Below, piece after piece: positions 1-10,311 of a stretch of DNA of 64,000 bases. The notes under the pieces are model-generated. The model had not been told where the DNA came from and made no database searches. It saw nothing but the letters and a program-made list of their open reading frames with translations. The translations under genes were made by a program, and so were the position numbers. Each line of letters begins with the position of its first letter. Within the stretch, counting starts at the first letter, position 1. Source of the DNA: Tubulanus polymorphus (lineage: Eukaryota; Nemertea; Palaeonemertea; Tubulaniformes; Tubulanidae); contig NC_134031.1 of the NCBI RefSeq assembly GCF_964204645.1, positions 7,788,501-7,852,500 on the forward strand, in the 5' to 3' direction.

Positions 1-474
1 ATGGTGTAGTCCGTTTTTTAATATCTCTCAACAGAAAATAAAATTCGCTTTTTTATAAAATTTTCTTCCTCCAGTTTTTACGTGCTGCAAATGGTCGCCA
101 TGTTGGGAATCAGTAAAAGTCGGACTATGGCCTCCGGTCTTACTAACTACCGACAGAGATGCCCAGGATCCCAGTAGCCGCCCGTGTGACTTTCCCATAT
201 CAAAAAGAAAAACAACCTATTTAAGGAAAATTGTAAATTTATTTTTAGGATTTTATGAACAACGTTACACATTTACAAACATTATTTGTTAGATGTTGAA
301 TACTTGAAATATTTTTCATACTTTTCTGTATCAATAAAATCAATTGAAATGAATTGATCCTATTACGACTTTTTAACACAACCAAAAAATAATTGCTGAC
401 GAGATGACCATCACCTGTGAAAAAAAAGCGAATTTTATTTTCTGTTGGAGATATTAAAAAACGGACTTCACCAT
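1..474. repeat. Inverted repeat, arms ~52 bp, cut by window edge
   Basis: Bases 1-52 (around GTCCGTTTTTTAATATCTC) reappear reverse-complemented at 422-474 with few mismatches. About 370 bp of AT-rich DNA lies between the arms. The left arm reaches base 1, so the true end is probably outside the window. An open frame at 245-673 on the minus strand runs through one arm and has no recognisable domain, so I do not call it a gene. The likely origin is a foldback or MITE-type element. Confidence 0.55.
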
Positions 475-609
475 AAGATTCCTCATACAAAAATACAACA
501 GTGACATAAGTTTGAAGGACGTAGACAGAGTGGAACATAGTGCGGTGCGAAAGTAAAGGAATGCCCAACTGTTTTACCCGATGCCATGATCCAAAGCGCA
601 TCCTTTGTC

Positions 610-960
610 TAACTATACTATACAGAAAGGCTGGAAACGCTCCTATCTCCGTAATGCTTAAATCTACCTGCAAATATAGGGACAGATGACGTCACGGCAA
701 TCCTGAAGAGGCATCGCAAATTTTCAAAAATCAATTTTGTTGCCAGTCAAAATCTTTAATGGAGCTAAAACAGTGTCAATGTTTCCAAAAAAATCATCTA
801 CAATTGAAATTATGGGCGCTCCTTATATTTCAGGATTAAAATTGACACTAAGGACGTACTTTGGCAATCATCGGCAGTGTTCGGCTGTCCCGATAATTGC
901 GGGTAGATTTAAGCATAACGGAGATAGGATCGTTTACAGCCTTTCTGTATAGTATAGTTA
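610..960. repeat. Inverted repeat, 64-bp arms
   Basis: The left arm 610-673 and right arm 897-960 are reverse complements with a handful of differences (both contain CTATACTATACAGAAAGGCT in one orientation). The ~220 bp spacer has no credible gene. The arms could form a cruciform or hairpin. It probably derives from a foldback element. Confidence 0.6.
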
Positions 961-1135
961 AACGACGGGCGCGCCTTGCATCATGGGTAAAATATTATAA
1001 AACATGGCGGATTATCGAAGTAGGAACAACGTATGGCTGGTGAATTATTAAATATTTATCCATTATTAAAGCCCATATTCAAGTGCCGGTGGCAATGCGT
1101 AGCGTAGTTTATTCTTCTTTAAATGAAACGTCACG

Positions 1136-1897
1136 ATTGACTGCAAGCACAGGGGTTTGGCGATGGGTTTGGATTTTATTTCGGGGTTGTTGATAATCTC
1201 TCGAGAATGGCGCTTAATATGAACTGCGAATAAATTCAAAATATCACGGAAATATCTTGTGTTTGTATTGTTTATTTATCCGCTTTAAAGTTCCGATAAA
1301 AAATCATTATCACACGGTCGTGACGCTATATATAAAATCACAAGGGATGCAACGCCAATTTTCAGCCAGAAAGTAGGGACATTCACGTGACAGTCTGATG
1401 ATGTCATCACATTTAAAACTTCAACATGAAAAGTTAACATATTCACTGACCGATATCAATTGTCAGATTATGATTCATATGAAGTTAATAGCTTATAAAG
1501 AATAAATTATGATCAAATTTATAATTCATAGACAAAAAATGCATTTGAATGTAAGTTATCTCAAATATTTTTCGTATCATAGTTTCCATCTTAGATGCTT
1601 CAGGTTCACGTCAGTCAAATAAGAAGTGTTAAGTCACGTGGCTGTCCCAACTTTCTGGCTGGCGCGACTTGAAGGCGTTTCATCCCTTGTGATTTTATAT
1701 AGTAAAGCGTTGCGACAATGATGACCAATTGTTTATCGGAACTTTATAGCAGATAAATAAACAATATAAACACAAGGTATTTTCCGTGATATTTTGGATT
1801 TATTCGCAGTTCATATTTAGCGCCATTCTCACGAGATTATCAACTACCCCAAAATAAAATCCAAGCCCATCGCCAAACCCCTGTGACCGCAAGTCAA
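1136..1897. mobile_element. Foldback element with ~260-bp terminal inverted repeats
   Basis: The left arm 1136-1392 and right arm 1632-1897 are reverse complements over about 260 bp at roughly 85-90% identity by eye. Matching blocks include CAGGGGTTTGGCGATGGG (left) against its complement near 1866-1884, and CACAAGGGATG near 1340 against CATCCCTTGTG near 1680. The ~240 bp spacer has no open frame. Long arms and a short unrelated loop are typical of foldback or large MITE elements. Target duplications were not resolved. Confidence 0.75.
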
Positions 1898-2689
1898 ACA
1901 AAATAAAGCATTTACTAAAAATTGCATATCAAACATATTCAAAAACTGACAAACAGGTGCTGCCATCTATGGATATCATAAGGCACTAAAATCAAAGTCT
2001 CAAAAACTTTAGAAAAAGGCTCTGAAGGCGAGCTCAAACGCTTAGTACAAAATATAACTACTCGGAAAGAATGGCAAATGTTATAGATAATATATGTGAG
2101 TTGTAAAATGTCTTACCAAAGCATATGACCGTCTAAAACTTCTAAAAAGATGTAGGCCTACGCTAAAATACTAAAAGAAACGATTGATCCAAATTTCCAC
2201 AAAGCCAAACCATCACCACTTCCGCTCACCAGGTGGCGCCACACCACCACCCAGGCCAAACACTAAAACAAGGGAAGTATTTGCCGCAACATACCAGCCC
2301 CCCAAATGGGCAAGGTCCTATGACATCCTTACATAACGGGTCAAATGCTTTGACGCCTCTAAACATACAGCAAATTATGACTTATTTCACTTAACACAAC
2401 CATATAAATGCAACTCAAAACACTAAAAAATCTCCTTAAGGGGGGGTAGAAACCTTGCATCGATTATACTAAACTAGATCACTACATAACTACTAAAATA
2501 CAGTATAGACTACATGTAGGGCCTATAAAGAATTTAAAAAGAAACTGCACTTGATTTAATAGGTAGACCGATTGTCCTAAAACGTAAGTTATTGCAGCAA
2601 CATAGTTAAAATGACAGATTAAATGCTAAGTACGAGTGTACAAAGTCTTACGGCTAGTCTGCTTCTACTAATACACATAGCTTGGCTAC
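1898..2689. other. Gene-free AT-rich interval
   Basis: No convincing coding exon or RNA gene is seen. Near 1957 the short string CAGGTGCTGCCATCTAT recurs, with changes, near 8321 and 26910. This suggests a fragment of the TTAA-element group described elsewhere in the window. Confidence 0.5.
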
Positions 2690-5600
2690 AGGTCTACGAA
2701 ATTCACTAACAGCTCGAACATAACCTTTAGAGTCGGGCTCAACACTGACTACCCTACCGAGGGCCCACGAGTTACGCACCCTTGAATCCATAATAAGGAC
2801 AACGTCCCCAACTACGACATTTTGACGCAACCGAGACTATTTTGACCGAACTTGAAGCAGCGCCATATATTCCTCACACGATCTTTTCCAGAACAACGAT
2901 GCCTAGTATTGAACCTGACGCCATCTATGCTTCGCATACCCATCTTCTTTCGTGAAAACGCCAATTGGAAATCGAATTTTGGATTCAGGAGCAGAAGATG
3001 ATTTGGAGTGATGGGTCTTGGATCATTAGGGTTGTTCATGTCCATTTCGTACAGCGGACGATTGTTGAGTATTGACTCCGCTTCACAAAACACTGTGCTA
3101 AGCATTTCGTTGTTCAGGGCTTTTGATTGTCCGCGCAAAAAGTGGAACACAATTTTGCGTACCAATCTGATCATTCGTTCCCAGATGCCGCCGAAATGTG
3201 AGGCTAGCAGAGGGTTAAAGCTCCACTCAAAATGCTTTTCGAGGCAAGACCGTGATATCATCCTTATCCAGACTCTCCAACGCATGCTTCATGTCGGCAC
3301 TGGCGCAAACTAGGTTGGTGCCTTTATCAGACCGCATTTTTTTGATTGCCCCACGCCTAGCTATGAAGCACCTTATATCATTGAAACATGAATCCATATC
3401 TAACGAATTCGCGACTTCCAGGTGAACGGCCCTGCTGGCCATACACGTAAAAACGACGCCATAGCGCTTCGCAACGCTGCGCCCGGCTTTTACATCGAAG
3501 GGGCCGAAGTAATCCACGCCGGTGTTTGAGAACGGTAGTTTGTCAGTCGCTAAACGCTCTTTCGGTAAATCGGCCATCTTTTGGTCGACCTTATCGTCAC
3601 GATATTTCCGGCGATCGACGCACTCGTTATTATCGATTTGATAAAGCCGGGGCAATGAGTAATCCGGAACCTTTGTCCCACGTATCGCAGAATAGAATTC
3701 TTGCCCATGTGCCCTACGGCTCTGTGCGCGTCTTCCGATATGAGCAACGATATGCGAGAGGTTTTTGATAATACAATTTGGTGTTTCTGGTCGAAAGGCC
3801 CTATTGCGCGTTCAAGGCGAACACCGACCCGAATCACATCATCGTTCAGGAATACGTCGAGACCTTGCAGCTGGCTAGCTCGTTTTACCCGTGCATCGGT
3901 TTTCAGCTGCTCGTGCTCGGAGCTGAAGGTCTTCTGTTGCGAATGCTTTACTAGGAGCAACTCTGCCTCCTCTATGACGGATCGATTTAAGAACACGGTT
4001 GTCGCTCCGGCGGGTTTCGTCGGGCCAAGTTTTCTTGGCCGAACAGTAGGAGCCACGCCACACCACGCTTCAGATGCCACCAATCTGAGTAATGTTCAAT
4101 GAGCTTATCAATAGGCTGCGTAATACAAACGACCAAAGTAGCAGCGACGGGTCTTTTTAATTCACGACTGTCGACTAGACTTCGATCCACGACGTCGAGC
4201 GGCCATTCTGATCAGTCTTTGATGAGGAATTCTGGTCCGTTAAACCAGATCTCATCCTTTACTGGGGACATCTCATCCTTTACTGGGGACTTGCTTGGTT
4301 GCAAACCTCTTGAGACGAAGTCTGCTGGCTCTTATGACGTTTACTCGGTTGGTCACGAATGTTTGGTATCTCGCCGTATCATTTGCGATACATCTTAGGA
4401 CACTCATGCTGTCCGTCCAGTAGAAGACTTCGTCGAACTCGATATCTAGTTCTCTGGCTACCATGCTGTGCAAGCGAACTGCAAGAGTCACAGCGATGAG
4501 CTCCATGCGTGGTTATCTTCTTTAGATGCGCAACCCTAGATTTCGAGATTACCAAGCTACACGTGACGTTGCCGGATGGGTCAGCTACTCACAAATAACA
4601 AACAACACCATGCCCCGTTTCACTTGCGTCGGTGAAGTAGTGGAGTTGGTACTTTTGGCGCGTCTGATCGTTGAGGGGCGAGGCATCGTGGAATCGAGAC
4701 TAGTTCTAGAGTGGTAATTCTGTCGGCCTAGGCTTCGAATCGCCTTTGTTGGACTCGGGTGATTGCTTCATCCCATCTGATGCTGTCTCTGTACAACTCT
4801 TGCAGCAGGATCTTGGCTGGCAGAATATACGGTGACACTAGCCCTAAGGGGTCGTAAACCGAACTAACGACTGACAAAATACCCCGACGAGTGGCAGGTT
4901 TGTTTCGATCCAAGCTAATGTTAAAGGTTAGGCTGTCGTTTTCAACGTCCCAGGTGACACCTAGGGCGCGCTCTGTTGGCAGTCGATTATTGTCCAAGTC
5001 TAAATTGACGCTTGGTGACCATTCTTCGTGTTAGAACGCTTTCATGACGGCGTGACTAACCGCCTTCCATCTGTATACGATGTCTCCCAGGATGCGGATG
5101 GCTTCTTCGTCAGAATTGAGAGACTTCAGGCAGTCATCTACGTAGAACGAACGCTTAATTCCTTCTACAGCTTTGGGTCTTCTTTCGACGTCCCCATTCT
5201 CGGCTGTACGACGCAAGGGCTAGATGTAGCCAATGAGACACCACCGAAAAGGTGCACTTTCATGCGGTAACAGGTGGGCTCAGAATTGAGGTCTCCGTCT
5301 TTCCACCACAGGAACCTAAGATAATCTGTGTCTTCTTTAGGCACTAAGACTTGGACACTAAAACATTGCCTCGATGTCCGCAGTGACCGCTACTCGATTT
5401 TGCCTGAATCTGAGGTGAACACCGACAAAGGCGTTAATCAAATCGGGTCCCTGCATAAGTGCATCATTTAGAGAAACTCCATGGTACTTCGCCGCGCAAT
5501 CGAAAACCACTCTTATCTTGTTCTTCTTTGGGTGATACACCCCGTAGTGCGGTAGGTACCAAACGTCTGTCTCTTTGTTTAATTCGCAATCAGGCACGAT

Positions 5601-6100
5601 TTCAGCGTATCCCTTTTCGATAACTGACTGCATGAAAGACGTATAATCTTCTCGGAACTTCGTGTCGGCGTTAAGCCTTCTCTTTAGGCTATTCTAACGA
5701 AGCATGGCCATCGACTTGTAGCATGGCATCTTCGCGTCCTTCAGAGGCAGACGTATCTCATAATGGCCGTTCACTAGCTCGACTTTGCCGCTTATCTTAT
5801 CCATGAAGGCTTTGTCCTCTTGCGACCACTGCTTCTTGTCTTCAATTATTCTTTCCGGAAAGTCGTGATTGAACATTTCTGTCAGGCGACGATCGATTTC
5901 ATGTAGCTGCTGGTTATCCGATATCGAACTCGTGACTATCATGTGAGCCTGATCCATGGACTGACGAGTTCGGCGGTGCACAAAGATATCGAACTTTCCG
6001 GGTCGAGGAACACATACGTGACTATTTCTGCAAGTTCGTCTTTAGCTCGGACTCTGACCGGTATCAGGGCCATTATGCCGTGACCGTCTCCTGTCTGTCA
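2690..6100 (-). mobile_element. Decayed BEL/Pao LTR retrotransposon (pol region)
   Basis: Reading the minus strand from 6100 to 2690 gives the BEL/Pao pol domains in order, broken by frameshifts and stops. At ~6090-5955 is a protease-like piece with FLDPESS. At 5981-5031 is reverse transcriptase: IRVVFDCAAKYHGVSLND, QGPDL, TADIEAMF and the active-site FYVDD at about 5140. At 4997-4728 is the connection ([19 protein letters not shown]). At 4506-4273 is RNase H (YWTDSMSVL). At 4083-3550 is the integrase zinc-binding part (DAHRAVGHMG). At 3655-3227 is the integrase core (VDYFGPF, RSDKGTNLV) and at 3285-2812 the HFGGIWER segment. At 2815-2690 is the C-terminal domain (GDVVLIMDSRVRNSW). The order and motifs fix the family. 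No single frame spans more than about 180 codons, so the copy is dead. LTRs were not identified. Confidence 0.9.
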
Positions 6101-6599
6101 TGCACTGGTTGCTCCGCTAGCTTTCGCATTCTTGTTTGATGCTGTAAATTGCGCCATTTTTTGCCCGATTTTCCCCAAAAAAATCAATAGTCGAGGGGGT
6201 GAGAAATTTTTTGGAGCTACCCCCTTAACAATTAAGACCTATATCTGGTACCAAAACTGATTTGAGCTCTGATGCCCTCTCAAGTAAAGTTGAAGAGGCC
6301 TATAAATGATATTGAAGTGGATGATACATGTTGGTGTTGTACGGTACGCCTAGTATTAGTTCAACCTAATCTGGATTACGCTATAATTTCATAGGCCAAA
6401 TATTTTCTAATCTAAAGTTCTAGGCAATCAAAATTTATGCATTTTGTCTACAAAATGTACAGCCCTACAAGGGGAGGATCTCTGCATCCTCGGTTCCTGA
6501 GTAGGCCTACTTCTCCGTCACAGCACCACAGATGTTTGAAATTTGGAAGTGGATATTTTGTGGATAACTCGCTCTGATTGGCTTATCCGAACCACGCAG
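6101..6599. other. Gene-free interval
   Basis: AT-rich sequence between the BEL/Pao relic and the next repeat. No exon, RNA gene or clear repeat boundary was found. It may hold the untranslated part of the retrotransposon. Confidence 0.4.
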
Positions 6600-6830
6600 T
6601 GGAGGTTAGAGTTAGATATAGTAGACCAGTATTTAAACCCGGGCCAGCATATTGCAAGCATTGCGCCTGACCACTTGACCACCAAGGCTCACTGAATTTC
6701 ACCAAATGTTTTATAACTACACCTGACCCTAATCCTAGCCCTAAAATGAACCCTCTTTTAGACTTTAATCCTAACCCTAAAATAATCATTTTATTATCAA
6801 AATCAGTATATCTTATTGAAGTAGACAAAA
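6600..6830 (-). repeat. tRNA-like/TTAGGG composite repeat, copy 1
   Basis: On the minus strand this begins with AATAAAATGATT-like sequence and degenerate TTAGGG units (about 6800-6720). A tRNA-like module follows at ~6700-6620: an A-box-like GGTGGTCAAGTGG and a B-box-like CCGGGTTTAAATAC. The same order (TTAGGG tract, about 100 bp, tRNA-like module) occurs at 42540-42840 (-), 43150-43400 (+) and 45490-45665 (-). A tRNA-derived SINE or a composite element carrying a tRNA pseudogene is likely. It is not a functional tRNA gene. Confidence 0.65.
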
Positions 6831-6835
6831 TACCC

Positions 6836-7400
6836 TTAACACGCTGACGAGATAAATCGTCATGGTGGGTGCACCGCAGTTTGCCATGACGAGTTATATC
6901 GTCATCGATTCAATGTCATTTCATAGCGTTATGAATGACCTGGCAGAGGCGAGAAAACAGCTTACAATTGTCTGGTAGTATGGAGAGACTAAGATATTAT
7001 TTAATGGGGGTAACTCAAGTCTGGTGCACACTTGAAATTTTTTCAAAAGAATCTTCAGAAAGCAATGAATTTTAGCTTCTTTTTCGGCCAATATTTAGAG
7101 AGAATATAACGACTAAAATCATTCTATATCATTTTTACAATAAAACCTTTATTCTTTTAGATTTTTATTTGATTTTTCACACTTTTCACTGGCAATGGGG
7201 ACAAAAAAAAATTGAGAATCTCTTCACCATTGCCAGTGACGAGTTATCTCGTCATGTGGTTTTTTATACTAAAATAGATCAGTGTATTGATTTATCAACG
7301 TACAAATAGTGCTGGCAGCATATAAATTGTATAATGTCAAAAATTAGCGTTGGCAATGGCGACCGGACCTTAAACCACTAGGTGGCAGCGAACGTGTTAA
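6836..7400. mobile_element. TTAA-flanked MITE with palindromic subterminal motif
   Basis: The element starts TTAACACGCTGACGAG and ends CAGCGAACGTGTTAA, so both ends read TTAACACG inward with TTAA duplicated. Inside are three near-palindromes of the form TGACGAGNTATNTCGTCA, at 6845-6862, 6886-6905 and 7237-7254. A related fragment is at 38990-39060. TTAA targets suggest piggyBac-type mobilisation. There is no transposase frame. Confidence 0.55.
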
Positions 7401-7534
7401 CTGGATAGGCCCTACATATTTTCCCCAAAATTACTGGTTACTGTAGTGCCTATAAATTCACTTGAAAGAAATCATGAATTTTGCAGAAGAGTTGATGCAG
7501 TAGACTCCACTTATCTTGGATCGTGGAGAGTTTT

Positions 7535-7833
7535 TTAACCTAATAGACTGCAGAATGTCCGTCGACATTCGACTTGTATCTCTGCAGTACATCCGCTGTA
7601 CTATAGCGCCACCTATAGTTTGAGGGTGTCAAAGGTCAAACTTTTACTATACAGCTGCAATAATAGAAAGCCTGTATAATTATCCTCAAAATAACCAATG
7701 GTTGTTATCCATGATTTTCAGTAGTTTTCACACTGCAACTCTACTTAATCTTTATATGCAAATTGGATTTGCTAATTAAGCGTGTGTTATACAGGAATAC
7801 ATATATGAAGTCGCAGCGTCTATAATGGGTTAA
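7535..7833. mobile_element. TTAA-flanked MITE, family T1 copy 1
   Basis: The left end is TTAACCTAATAGACTGCAGA and the right end, read inward, is TTAACCCATTATAGACGCTG. The body matches the reverse complement of 20263-20520 along its length: the shared blocks cover CTATAGGTGGCGCTATAGTA, ACCATTGGTTATTTTGA and AATTATACAGGCTTTC. Two copies sharing sequence out to TTAA define the boundaries. It is non-autonomous. Confidence 0.75.
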
Positions 7834-8157
7834 TCATAGAAAAGTGTATATTACACTTGATAGCTCTAGCCTGCTGTTTCCTGCTTTAGTTCAGCAACAA
7901 TTCTATAGGACTATAAGCCATTGAAATCTGAAGTCATTTAATACAATAATGTTGTAGATCATGACCTGTTCGATGACTGTGGTGAATTAACAACATAGTC
8001 ACTGGGTTCACCGTTCTGTGTTCACCAGAGGGGGTTGGAATTGTCAGATTGGCGCGCAATTCAGGCGTGATGTTCCTGGATCCTTAGTTTCTGTTCCCTC
8101 TCAACTATCCCATGTTCTATATCCTGTCTACTGTTTGCACTGGAAATGCAGCAACTG

Positions 8158-8441
8158 TTAACCCTTTCAGTGCTGGCTAATTGATACCCTATAGTGCTGA
8201 AGATAATTTGAAAATTCTGAAAAATTCCACCCTACTGTGTTGAATAACGGGATTACCACTATAGTGCGTCGACACTGCGGCGCGGTATATTGTTAGTTAC
8301 TAGTATTTCACTATGTTTGACAGGTGCTGCCATCTTTCAAAAGAGATAATTAGTAATTACTAATTAAATCAATAATGTACTAGCAAAATCCATCACTGAT
8401 TCGTACACCGCACTGTGGTGTAGACGCACTGAAAAGGTTAA
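8158..8441. mobile_element. TTAA-flanked MITE, family T2
   Basis: The element is 284 bp including target duplications. The left end is TTAACCCTTTCAGTGC and the right end, read inward, is TTAACCTTTTCAGTGC: 16-bp terminal inverted repeats with one mismatch and TTAA on both sides. The interior is non-coding. The ends fit piggyBac-type transposition. Confidence 0.8.
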
Positions 8442-8452
8442 ATTGGTCTTAA

Positions 8453-9608
8453 ACAAGAAAATTAATTTTAGAAAATTATTTGACGCCTGCGAAAAAAATG
8501 TATAATTTCTGGGCTAAGCTCATGTGGAATTGCAAATTTGAAATCGACGTTTTAAAAAATTTGGGGAATAATGAGATTTGGCGATTGGGTAGATGATACA
8601 GCGGGTCTTCGACTCTAGTAGTGGTTTAAATTTTTTTATTGAAAATTCTCAATAATTGATCGCGAACTTGCGACCGACTTCATTTACTTATGCCTCTAAG
8701 CTGGTCTGCAACTTCATTGCCTCCATGGTTGAAGAACGAGCTCTTCTGATGTCTGCTTCATCATGTCTTCGAGCATATCGTGTGGCCTAGCCAGCCGGCC
8801 CGGGCCACGGGTTTGGCTGTCACTCGATATCCTAGAGTCTTGAGTCTGGGTGGGTTGAAGTAGACATTGTCATTTAAAATAACATGCTTATGTTGTTCTG
8901 TATGAATTACCCGTGTGTCATGTATGTTGCATTAATTTATTTTAAAATTTGTATTTATTGAATTTGGGAATTTTATCCCGAAATTTCAATGTAATAAGGA
9001 TCAATAAAGAATTGAATTGAGTTGTCACCTAATACACATGCCATCAGAGGACGTGGAGCCGTATATGATAGCTATGCTATTATAAATTGCTAATCTCACG
9101 AAACCTGCATACTCCTGATATCAAACATATTTTCTAAAACGTTTGAATATTGAAATTATATGTTTACACATTTTCATATTGACCGCTTGTAGCCGCTGAT
9201 GAAATTCACGCCGGCCCTACACACATCGTAGATAGCTTCGTCATTCCACCGGCATGCCCACGTCAGGGTCTGACTTTTATATCAGACTTCCAAATCGTGT
9301 ATACATCCGCCCTTTAACCGAATAATCCGATTTACTTATCATTTCTATTTATGCCTGCCGCTTCTGATATAATCATACATCCTTTACTATTACAATACGT
9401 CTTCTTATGATATTCATTGCAATATAACATTTTGACGTTCAAATATAGGTCATTATATAATCAAAGGAAGCCATTCTACATCTATGTCAATAATATTTTG
9501 CCAGATAGCTTATTTGTGTACACATAGACCTGTGACGTTTTGCACATCGATTTACGGCTGTCGTTTGTAAAATGACGCTGAATGGTTAACATTGTTTAGG
9601 TTTCATAA
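8453..9608 (+). repeat. 1.16-kb duplicated segment, copy 1 (upstream of JAGN1)
   Basis: This segment is nearly identical, in the same orientation, to 47080-48530 joined to 51663-51702. The second copy is interrupted by two insertions (47740-48131 and 48531-51662). Shared landmarks include TTATTTGACGCCTGC near 8479, a LINE-like 3' tail AATAAAGAATTGAATTGA near 9004-9021, and GATGAAATTCACGCCGGCCC near 9200. It ends about 120 bp before the JAGN1 start codon, so it probably carries some of the JAGN1 upstream sequence. It could be a segmental duplication or an unidentified mobile element. Confidence 0.8.
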
Positions 9609-9729
9609 TGGTAACGTTTTATAAGGCGTCAAAAAATATGTTTAATAATTTTATTTGATTGATTGTAGGATCATCAAGACGAGGTCAGAACTGTGAATCT
9701 GCTTTAAACACTAAAATAGGAACGACAAA

Positions 9730-10311
9730 ATGATGTCTTTTCGACAAGGCGAGGCCAGACCATCCGGTTCAGATGGCAGCGATTTTGCTCATCGTGAGCG
9801 AGTAGCGATGCATTACAAAATCAGCGTGCTCAACAAATCACGATTGAAAAAGATCGGCGCTCTACACGCAAGTTTGTTCGTCCTCGTTCTCGTATCGTGT
9901 CTGGAGAGTCTCATGAAAGCCGTGAACATGAAGCCACCGGCAGCCGTGCTTGACCTACGCTTACCCGCGGCTGAACCGTGGCAGTTTATGTGGCTGATCA
10001 GTATAACATCCACCGTATTTGGACTACTGTCGCTGTCAAAAAATGCATCCGTTCTACTGAAGCAGTGTATCGTCGGTAATGTCGTATTCGGTATAATGCC
10101 CGTCACGTACGCTGTGTTTTATAAGGGATACGAGTTGATGGACTTCGTCAAGGAGCGCAAGGTGAAGGCTTACGTACTCGGTTTCCCGTACGTTGTGCTG
10201 ATGTTTATTTTCTTGACGATCGCGATTCAAATTCACATGTTCGCGATATATTTTTCGATGCAACTGCTCAAATCGTGGAGGTCGACGACGACGAATAAGA
10301 AGAAGAAATGA
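9730..10311 (+). CDS. JAGN1: Jagunal homolog 1 (ER membrane protein)
   Basis: A 193-aa single coding exon. Jagunal is an endoplasmic-reticulum membrane protein needed for ER organisation and vesicle traffic; in mammals it acts in neutrophil secretory function. Residues 16-32 contain the family signature DGSDFAHRERVAMHY, followed by KKIGALHASL. Four hydrophobic segments at about 42-62, 83-102, 111-131 and 149-172 fit the four-helix family topology, and PWQ at 83-85 is conserved. The tail ends in four lysines, which satisfies the KKxx dilysine ER-retrieval rule as in vertebrate JAGN1. Length is close to the usual ~183 aa. The first ATG of an ATGATG pair was taken as start. A possible 3' splice site (TTGATTGATTGTAG, ending near 9669) suggests an upstream untranslated exon. 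AATAAA at 10900-10905 is a possible polyadenylation signal. Confidence 0.93.
   Translation: MMSFRQGEARPSGSDGSDFAHRERVAMHYKISVLNKSRLKKIGALHASLFVLVLVSCLESLMKAVNMKPPAAVLDLRLPAAEPWQFMWLISITSTVFGLLSLSKNASVLLKQCIVGNVVFGIMPVTYAVFYKGYELMDFVKERKVKAYVLGFPYVVLMFIFLTIAIQIHMFAIYFSMQLLKSWRSTTTNKKKK

Noticed and set aside
245-673. 142-codon minus-strand open frame
   Set aside because: It runs through inverted-repeat arms, has no known domain and shows no splice or conservation signal. It looks like an open frame within repeat DNA.
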